A DNA stretch of 64,000 nt, from NCBI GenBank assembly GCA_022747635.1, contig JAKTNV010000010.1, positions 44,016,027-44,080,026 of the forward strand, in the 5' to 3' direction. Of this stretch, positions 55,720 through 64,000 are shown piece after piece (positions within the stretch are counted from its first letter, which is position 1; each line of letters begins with the position of its first letter). The DNA is from Hetaerina americana. Its lineage: Eukaryota > Arthropoda > Insecta > Odonata > Calopterygidae. Position numbers and translations under genes: made by a program. The notes under the pieces are model-generated. The model did not search any database, was not told the DNA's origin, and saw nothing but the letters and a program-made list of their open reading frames with translations.

Positions 55720-57340
55720 CTCTACCAGTTAAGGTAGGTTTTGGATGAACACAACTACCAAATAAATATTTTGTGACTCCAGACAAAACACAACCCAACA
55801 TACTATTCTATAACATGCCCCTCTTCATCTCCTTATTCTTCTTTCCTTCCTTTATTGCATCCAACATTCCCATCCTATTGCTGGCCCTTCCTTGTTTGCC
55901 TAACACTACCCCTTCTAGCACAATCTTCAACATCCCATGCCCAATCAATATGCTCTTCATCCATTTTTCCTGTCTTCTGCCCACCAAATCTAGCTCTTCC
56001 TCATTTGTTTTCCTTACCTTCCACTTCACCTTATCCATCCTTCTCCACACCCACATTTCAAAAAACTCCAATCTACATCTCTCATCCTGCTTCAGTGACC
56101 ATTTTTCCACGCCATGCATAACTACGCTCCATATCAAAGTTTTTACAAGCCCTTTCTTAACATCCTTACCCAACATCCCTGTCATAAATTCCCTCCTCCT
56201 TGTGAGAGACCTTTGCCTAGTGCAATTCTTCTCCTTACATCCGTACTTCTTTGACCATGTTGGTTCGAAACACTTCTAAGATATGTAAACTGTTCTATAT
56301 TTTCTAATTTTTTCCCTCTTATTTTAATGTTTAGCTTAATCTTTTTCTCTCTGGAAAATTCCATAACCTTTGTTTTACTTATATTGATTCTTGTGATCTA
56401 TGGTTTCCCTGTCTTTTTCCTATGTACTGTTCCTATATTTTAGAGTGCGGATTTTGATATCCCTTTTTTGATATATTCCCATTTTCCCTCTGTAGTGCCC
56501 AGCTCCCTGTCCTCACTCATAAGTTTCTCTACAGCCTGCAGGTACTCCTTTCTTGTCATATCTGCAATGCATTCAAATTCTATTTCCTAAACCATCTTCC
56601 CTGTTTTATCTTTTAGAATCGAATGCTCCACTTCATTATTATTCAATTGTGATCTAAGTCTGCATCCTTACCAGGAAACTGTGTGAATCAATTACCCTTT
56701 TCCTAAATCTATGCCTAACTATTTTATACATCCTAACTGATACCTTCCTGAATCCCCACGCATATTCCATGCATACCTACCCCTTTATTGGTTTTTAAGG
56801 CAAGTGTCCTTTATGATTAACTGCTATCTTCTGCAGAACCTATTGATTTCTTCCCATTCATTCATTTTTCGTCCCTAAAGCATAGTCCCCTACCTCACTA
56901 TCATATCTTCTTTCGCCTACCATCACATTCCAATCCCCCATCACTATCAAATGTTTCCCTGTCGGGACACATGCGATTTTATCCTCTAACTGATCATATA
57001 TCCTATTGACTTCTTTCTCCTTAGATTGCTCGGTGGCATGCATACCTGAACAATGACCAAGTTCATCGGTCCTGCTTTAATCTCTACTGGTAATATTCTA
57101 TCCATTGCTTATTTTATACGCTTCTTTCTACCTCTTTATTCAGTATTATGGCAACCTTTTGTTGGCTTTTGTCCCCTCTGCTGTATGTTACTCCATAGTT
57201 ATTACTCCAGTAATCTCTTCTATTCTTTCATCTTGCCTCGTACAGCCCTAAAACATCTATTTTTCCTCTCTCCATCTCTGACTTCCATTCCTCTGTTTTC
57301 CCCTTTCATCCTGCTGCTAATCCTGAACACTTTTTTCCTG
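55720..57340 (-). mobile_element. RTE-like LINE (L1a), copy lacking the RT core
   Basis: The 3' end is CTACCAGTTAAGGTAGG at 55722, as in copy 1. 55808-56364 encodes the C-terminal part (LVKTLIWSVVMHGVEKWSLK, FEMWVWRRMDKVKW, FSREKKIKLNIKIRGKK). At about 56392 the sequence jumps to the linker and endonuclease: HATEQSKEKEVNRIYDQLED, VPTGKHLIVMGDWNVMVGE, SEVGDYALGTKNE. Compared with copy 1, about 1.2 kb (equivalent to 1946-3171) is missing. The missing part includes the catalytic FADD box. The rest is decayed, with stops and shifts. No intact function is possible. Confidence 0.85.
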
Positions 57341-59577
57341 GATTTTTTTCCACATTTAAAAATTCTTGGAAGTCAGTGAATTTACTGTCCATCCCTAAAA
57401 TGCAGGTCATACAATCCCCCTGGTGATGATGTTATTACTGCCTGGCTCACAAGAAAGAAAGAATATTTAGATAAAATATTAAGCCTATTCGAGTGAATTT
57501 ACGTAATACTTATTTGGACCTATGCTAACATTAAATAAGGCAATAGTGCATTGCTCCATTAAATAGAGATTAAAAATAAGACTACCTTATTTGTGTTTTA
57601 CCTATTTCTATAAATAAAAAAATACCATTTTTATGTACTATTTATGCCAGACTTTTTTTATCATTTGTTATATATTATGCATACTACAGTTTTTGTGATA
57701 TAGCTGTGCTTAACGCTGAAATTAATAATACCCTTAATTGTAAGTTCCCCTAACTTGTACTTTTCTCTCCAGTGTTCATATTTCATATTCATTAATAGCA
57801 ATTCAATATTAAGTGATATCTGTCAAAATAATGTCATCTGTATTAAAATCATTTTATTCAGTAACATTTCAATTTTAGCATGAAATAAAGTCATTTTATG
57901 TAAATTATTCTTATTTGATTAATCACTAATTCCATGCGTGTAGCTCCATGTTTTATTCAGGTTCCATATCATACAGTATCCCTAGAGGCTGTTTAATGAC
58001 AGATTGCGATGTTTCAACTTTTTCATAGAACATTCGATGATTATGCTCAAAATTCACTCTGACTTTATTTCATAAGTGTTTATCACTGCACCGTGAAGGT
58101 ATTTACTCTAGATTGAGCCAACAAATGTTCAATGTTTGGCGCCCATCGCAACAGTTAAAAGAAAATAAAAATAAATATAAATCGATTTGTATTCCCGGCC
58201 AAACCTTGCTGCGTCAAGACTCTTGCGTTACCTAACAAATGCCCCTCGAACTACGTATGCTACACCCGCCAAAATACGGGTTAAAGTATTTTAGCATGTA
58301 TTTACTCAGAAGTCGGTGTCAGCTACACATACAGCAGTAGTGAAAGTTGGTATTCTAAGGTACCTATAAAAAAATGTATTCCAGCATGTCTTCGAAGACT
58401 GCAAGAAACGCTATCTACATGTAAGAGTATTTTATCCAATTGCTACTCTGAGAAGGGCATACAAAATTTGGAGGTTGAGTCGATGAGATATATCGATCAA
58501 AAAAATATGATATATAATAATTGAACAACCCTCGAAATACTTCTCCATTAATTCGTCATTCGAATACTTACCCATTGTTCAATAATGATATTTGGTGAAC
58601 CTAGATTTCTTTAATGTAGTTCCGTAGATTTTTCTCATATTATTGTTCTGATATCTCTGTGGCGTACAAGTATTTAACTAGGTCCGCAATACTGCTCTAC
58701 CTTTCCTAGTCAATAGGTTTATTGGAGGATCGACTCTTTTTCCCTAGCAGTATTCCTGAGATCGCTAAAAAAAGCACCACTGACCGACACACTTGTACAT
58801 ACTTAATGGAATGCCATTACCCTAAAGACAACGGTCTGGAGTGTGCCCTAACTATCAGCATAAAACCCACATTCCCTGAAATTTTCAAGAAGCTCTCCAG
58901 ATGAGTTTTTTCTAAACACATGTACTAAAGTTTAAAATTTTTTTGGCGTTTACAAGAGTTTTTCCGTACTTATTTGACTTGAGTGACAAGTTATCAGATT
59001 GGGTTATGTCAAGGTGTTACATTGGTTGCCTGTATGAATGTATCGACACCATTGCTTCCTATTTTCAAAGGTACTTGCTTACCTTTTCAAATCCTTCTTT
59101 CAATTTCTGTCCAAGAAACTTGGCAAAATATTTTTATTTTAATAACCAATTCCCTTAATATTACATTTGTTGAAAAAATTATTTCTGTTTTGGCTTCGTC
59201 ATAATTCACTAATAATGTATTTGCGATTATTATCAGTTTAGGTTTTCTATGATCTGTAAGGCCATCATACATTCACTATACATGAAATTTACATCGATAT
59301 GTGTAATAATTTCAAGACGATTGATCGATAATAGATCAAACATTCTATTTTTTCCCTTTGGGGTATTAATGACTTGAGGCAGTTAGCAACAGACGCAGAG
59401 ACTACGTCCAGTAACGGCTTTATAATACTCCCGGTCCCGAGTGTTTATGAAAATAATTTAAATGTCTCAGTTAATGGATGATTTGTTAAACATCCTTGCC
59501 CATAATCAGTATGCCGTTGTAATTTTCAGAAGCAAGTGCTGATATCCGCGTTTGTAACATATTTTACTAGGTGCTTC
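57341..59577. other. No gene recognised (2.2 kb)
   Basis: AT-rich sequence with short frames. 58940-59270 has overlapping frames of about 60-75 codons without recognisable motif. No repeat partner noticed. Confidence 0.45.
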
Positions 59578-59579
59578 TA

Positions 59580-60892
59580 CAGGGTTCGTCCGGAAAATAA
59601 GTGTACTTTTTTTCCCGCCGCTCCAGGCGCGCCCAGCACCGCTCTGACGGGCTGCGATTGGAGGGGGGTATGTTGGCAAGCGACGCTGAAAAAGGCAGTC
59701 GGCTCTGAGCTGTGGTGTAGTGAGGAGCTCTGTTAACGCGAACCTCCACGCTCAACCCACGTCACGGAACGCGATGCCGAAGTTTTTGGAGCAGCGTTAT
59801 TCCATCAAATTTGCGGTAAAGCTTGGGAAATTGTCTACCGAAACTGTCGGTATGATTAACCAGGCTTACGGGGAGTCAGCCATGTCCAGAAACATGATCT
59901 TTCGGTGGCACAAGATGTTCGTGGAGGGCAGAGAAGAGGTCGACGACGAACCACGGCCTGGACGCCATCAACGACACTCACCGACGAAAATGTGCGAAAA
60001 GTTCGCGATGTACTGAACTCTGATCGTCGTCTTAGTGTTCGGATGATAGCAGAGCAGTGTAATGTGCCAAAAGCAATAGTTCGCGAGATTATTAGGGAGC
60101 AATTACAGATGCGAAAAATTTGTGCAAAGTTGGTGCCGAAAGTGCTCAGTGATGATCAAAGACTCAATCGTTTGGAAATCGCGACACAACTTGCGGATCA
60201 CTGCAAAAATGATCCACATTTTTTAGAGAACGTTGTTTCGGGTGACGAGACGTGGATCTTTGAGTACGACCCGGAGTCGAAGAGACAAAGTGCGGAGTGG
60301 CACACCCCATCATCACCCCGTCAAAAGAAAGCTCGCATGAGCAAATCTCGGATCAAGGCGATGCTCATTGTCTTTTTTGACAAAAGGGGAGTCGTCCACT
60401 ACGAATTTGTACCTGAACGACAAACTGTAAATGCTGCATTTTACGTCCAAGTGCTCGACAGGCTTCGAAAACGAGTCGCCCGCGTCCGGCCAGCGATCAA
60501 AAAATCTGGCGGCTGCATCACGACAATGCGCCGTCTCACACCGCGCTTGTCGTGTCGGACTTCTTGGCCAAGCACGGCGTGGCAACGCTGCCGCACCCGC
60601 CCTACAGCCCGGACTTGGCACCACCGGACTTCTTTCTGTTCCCGAAGATAAAGAGGAGTTTGAAAGGAACGCGATACGGGACTTTGGACGCCGTCAAAGA
60701 GGCCGTGACGACGTGTCTTCGAGAGGTTCCCGATGATGCCTTCGCGGGAGCGTTCCAGGAATGGGAACGCCGCTGGAACAAGTGTATCGACTCACAAGGG
60801 TCCTATTTTGAGGAATATTAGCTTAAGATATGTAAAAGTGTAATAATTTTTTTTTCCTGAGCTCAGTACACTTATTTTCCGGACGAACCCTG
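59580..60892 (+). mobile_element. Near-complete mariner element (family M4)
   Basis: 1313 bp with terminal inverted repeats that match perfectly over 28 bp (CAGGGTTCGTCCGGAAAATA then AGTGTACT) and TA duplications at 59578-59579 and 60893-60894. It contains one transposase gene (59774-60821) with two single-base deletions as the only frame damage seen. It is the only copy of this family in the window. The perfect ends and slight damage point to recent insertion. Confidence 0.95.
59774..60821 (+). pseudogene. Mariner transposase, full length with two frameshifts
   Basis: A cut-and-paste transposase of about 349 residues in its undamaged form. ATG at 59774 (MPKFLEQRYSIKFAVKLGKL) opens the DNA-binding part. 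Its first helix-turn-helix ends around MSRNMIFRWHKMFVEGREEV, and the second spans VRKVRDVLNSDRRLSVRMIA to QLQMRKICAKLVPKVL. The catalytic DD34D triad is complete: GDETW (Asp codon 60244), HHDNAPSHT (60522) and PDLAPPDFFLFP (60627), with 34 residues between the last two. The C-terminus WERRWNKCIDSQGSYFEEY is followed by TAG. One base is missing near 59965 (Gly-Arg-Pro region) and one near 60507 (before the HHDN box). AEWHTPSSPRQKKARMSK resembles mariner groups with the WHTPSSPRPKKAR signature. Confidence 0.93.
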
Positions 60893-60894
60893 TA

Positions 60895-61889
60895 TGTTTG
60901 ATGTGGTTGGGGTATCATGGCCTACGTTGGGGAATCACGTTATGACTGGACCCTCTGCGGGTCTCAAAGCATAATCCGGCGGACAGAATGTAGCCACAGA
61001 TTAGCACACTAATTTTCTATCCCGCTTCTCCCTGATACTAGTTCTAGTCGCGTATCTATACACATTTTCCCCCGTTCATTGCGTCGCACGTACGGTTTGA
61101 ACAATGAAATATATTTAACATGCTATGAAGAAGACTGCTCGGCTGTTGATCAATGATTAATGCCATTGGGGTAGTTCAATTTTTCGTAAGTTTTTTCCTA
61201 GATTTTGTCGTTCGAATCGTGCGAGGGAAAAATGATTCCTTATATCTATCCCTTCGGGAGTCAATGTCCCTTACCTTCTCACTGAGGTCTTGTCAACCAT
61301 TGTTATGCGAGGCTAGAGTAATCATTCGAGTCAGCGTCAACCTCGAGAGATTTGCACTCTTCTAAAATTATGTCGAGCCTGTAATCTTCATGTTTCCAGC
61401 GTCTCGGTTCCAACCAAGGTGTTCCAATATTAATAATGTGACGCTTACTGTTCGTCCATGATATTATGCATGAAACGGGCACGATTCCCTTGTATCCTGT
61501 GCAATTTTAAAATGAAGGTTTCCTGCGAATGGTCGCAAACACACTGCGCGTATTCAAGGTAAGGCCTAACCATAAAAAATTAACATTACTCCATATCATT
61601 TCAATCATAATATTTCTCTATTATGCCGAAATAAACCCTAGTTTCTTTAATCCTGAGGCAAATATGTTCCTATAGTGAATACATATCTCTAATAAATTAC
61701 GGAATATAGTGATTTAACATATGTGTTCATTAAATATTGTGTCGAATTTGTACAATTCGCACAAATTTTTAAAATACAACACAATTTCTTGAAGCGAATT
61801 TCTACGGATTCTCCACCAAACTCACCTTACTAGATGTTAGCATTACAGCAATTGACAAAGAATTCCACACTTCTATACATATAAAACGA
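60895..61889. other. No gene recognised
   Basis: AT-leaning sequence. A single frame of 70 codons (61153-61365) has no family resemblance. Confidence 0.45.
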
Positions 61890-62640
61890 AAAAACACATT
61901 GCCTTCACTATAATAGTCGCCACACTCATCACACCAAACGTTCTATCCCTTGCTTCATTTCCATACGCGGACAACGAATCTGCAATCATCCCGATTCTCT
62001 TGATAAATTCCTATCAAACCCAAAACATTCTCTTCTCGAACGAGGATACCCTGAACCCCTCCTGGACATAAAATTCCGAAAAGATGCACTCTCTCCCCAA
62101 CCTAGCTCCACCAAAGACACCCATCCCCTATCGATTCGTACCACCTAGAGTGTCTGGGATCCATTCTAAAATACCTCTACCCCACCCCAAGAGCCATAAT
62201 TCCACGACATAGAGCTTTTCCCCAAATGCCTCTCTGTTACATTCAAATACCCCGCTAACCTATCAGATCATCTCCTCAAATCAACCAATCCCCTTATTAA
62301 ATCCCCGTCCGATTCCAAAGCCACTCCCATACCCTGCAGTTAGCCAAGTTGCAAAACGTGTCCTATTTTAAAAACTCAAATCCTGTCCCTCTCTCGCCCA
62401 TCCATCCACTCCTCCTCCTGCACATCCAGCAATGTACGATTTTACAGTAGTGGTAGTATAGTAGTTCATCTCCCGAAGTGCCAACTATGCCCTACCTTCC
62501 ACATTGGTCAGTGTACCCTGTCTGCGATGCTCCCAACCGCGAAGTACATCTCCCACCACAACCTTCTTTTAACAAATGCCATTACGTTTCCATTTTAGCA
62601 TCCCTCCGACACTCCACTAAAACTTAAGACACTAGAGCAG
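61890..62640 (+). pseudogene. Penelope-like retroelement, RT end to GIY-YIG linker
   Basis: Plus-strand, C-rich, broken frames reading ISIRGQRICNHPDSLDKFLS, HSLLERGYPEPLLDIKFRKD, then a KYPANLSDHLLKSTNPLI stretch. CKTCPILK then opens a Cys-rich linker, and TSSNVRFYSSGSIVVH with LPKCQLCPTFHIGQ corresponds to the start of the GIY-YIG domain of Penelope-like elements. The remainder is lost at about 62640. It is the same type as 32750-33835 but a separate copy. Confidence 0.6.
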
Positions 62641-62719
62641 GCGCAAATACTGCTCATAGAGCTCTTAAATCACCAAGGAATTAATATTATGAAAGCGTAA
62701 ACAAATGGAAATCTCTTAT

Positions 62720-63345
62720 TTGTTGAAATCATTAAGGATTTATTTCGGGTGCCAGCACTTTTATGTCTAGCGTCGTGGAAACAAACTTGGGTACCCAAAG
62801 GCTCAATACTAGTCCTATTTTAAATTATTATATTGATTAATGATCTACATACTTATTTACCTAATACTGAATTCTTACTATATGGTGATAACACATAAAG
62901 CGTCGTAGAAAACATTACATATGCTAAAAACTCTGCTCTTTATGTTATAATAAACATGTCAAACTAGTGTAGGTCAAACAACTAAACAACTGAAGGAGAG
63001 TTATACTATTTAATACATTTTTATTATAAAGTCAAGCCATATATTTTAAGTCCTCTTCTTAGTGCCAATTCTCATAAATTGATTCACCAGTTTAGCTCCA
63101 GAAAATTTTCGAGATTATCTATTTGTGAAAATCTTGACTGGTATTCTCAAATTGCAGAAATGACCAATAAAGATGCCAATGGGACATCTATAATCAGGAA
63201 GCTTTCCCAACTACCTCACCTGAGACTTTGTAACTGCTATACCATGCCGAATCCATGCTTAGTTGACCAATGGAGTCATCTTCTGCGGGGAGGTTATTGT
63301 GCAGCAATTATTGTAGAGCAATCTCCATTGAAAAAAGACCTGTAA
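62720..63345 (+). pseudogene. Jockey/BS-type LINE, RT 3' half
   Basis: VPKGSILVLF (from GVPQGSILGPLLF), LINDLHTYLPNTEFLLYGDN (catalytic YADD changed to YGDN) and a stop follow one another. Next come RKFSRLSICENLDWYSQIAE (from FLGIxIDENLxW), NGTSIIRKLSQLPHLRLCNC and VDQWSHLLRGGYCAAIIVEQ (from HSHLxYGIxxWG). Several stops. This is the half of the RT not present in the fragment at 52985-53800, but the two belong to different insertions. Confidence 0.7.
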
Positions 63346-64000
63346 AAAGAATTGTGAACGTTTCCATCAGAACCCCAGGAAGGCAGAATTTGAAATTGTT
63401 GGCACATAAATACTTCATTTTTCTCAATTTGTAAAAAAGATGTTATGCTTACATTTTATTGTGTAACTTCTTTTAAACTTGATGAAGGTGTTATTTCTCA
63501 AGTGCTACTACAATGTAGGTAAATTCTAGGATGACAAATTGTGATTACAGTGATGTTTCTGGTGCAAAATTGTTTCATGCGTACTAGTGTGCATTCTCCC
63601 TTCACTCGCGTTAACCATGTTCTATGTCATGTGCTTGACCAGAAGAAAAATGAAAGTTATAATAATTATTATCTTTTTTTCGTTTCCATTGCCCTGAAAC
63701 GTAATGCCAATTTGGATAGGCATTATGCTTTGCTAACTGAACTTCAAATATTTTTTCCGCACCAGAGGTGAGCGTATTTGCTATATTTTTGCTGCCCAAC
63801 GCATTTTGTCCTTGTAGCATCTCCAGGCCGAACCGTTAAATGAGAATACATCTCTTCATGCACTCATCACGACAACTGTTCAGCGTAAATACTTGATTTA
63901 GAAATTTGCATGGCTCATATGCGGTTTTTGCTCAGAGGAACTTTGAAATGAATGGTCTTTAAGAGACGGAAACATGGTGATGGCGTTAGACGATACTAAA
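63346..64000. other. No gene recognised
   Basis: AT-leaning sequence with frames under 80 codons. Nothing recognised up to the window edge. Confidence 0.45.

Noticed and set aside
1..64000. CRISPR arrays, bacterial operons, rRNA genes or virus-like genomes
   Set aside because: No regularly spaced repeats, no operon structure and no such sequence seen. The window is eukaryotic repeat-rich DNA.

Overview
This is a eukaryotic, transposon-dense, gene-poor window. The base composition is AT-leaning with long unique-looking spacers, TA-rich microsatellites and a few CpG/GC-rich patches. I found no convincing host protein-coding gene, no rRNA and no functional tRNA. The repeat content (several mariner families, an RTE/craniofacial-type LINE, CR1-like LINEs, Penelope-like remnants, tRNA-headed SINE-like copies) is what one expects of an arthropod, probably an insect. 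The sequence alone does not let me name the species.

Layout. 1-6.2 kb: CR1 scraps, an internally deleted mariner (276-1189) and the best-preserved LINE of the window (1240-4610, minus strand), whose endonuclease-reverse transcriptase frame is broken by one frameshift and one stop. 6.2-23 kb: decayed LINE and CR1 fragments, one tRNA-like SINE head (13940-14018), a pair of SINE-like copies separated by a perfect 18-bp hairpin (21362-21990), and long stretches with nothing recognisable. 23-33 kb: nested elements, with a mariner inside a second LINE family (23370-25275) and another inside the first LINE family (30690-32715), a third mariner relic starting in a TA microsatellite, and a 600-bp repeat. 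32.7-33.8 kb: two Penelope-like pieces in opposite orientation. 34-45 kb: GC-rich patches, LINE fragments, the inverted partner of the 600-bp repeat (37856-38462) and a CR1 copy split by a second, nearly identical small mariner (41496-42237). 45-55.5 kb: a long unclassified repeat present as an inverted pair plus one direct copy, interleaved with CR1 3' ends. 55.7-64 kb: a LINE copy missing its reverse-transcriptase core, a nearly intact 1.3-kb mariner (59580-60892), a Penelope-like fragment and further LINE debris.

The elements can be read as autonomous families and their derivatives. Four mariner lineages are present: one near-complete copy and five internally deleted copies that keep termini and DNA-binding domain. 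Three APE-type LINE groups supplied the targets in which several of these mariners sit. CR1 copies share a 3'-terminal hairpin that recurs at least twelve times. I see no new enzymatic system. The features most worth following are the parallel mariner deletions, the CR1 hairpin tails, the long inverted repeat and a possible hammerhead-like motif at the end of the Penelope-like element.
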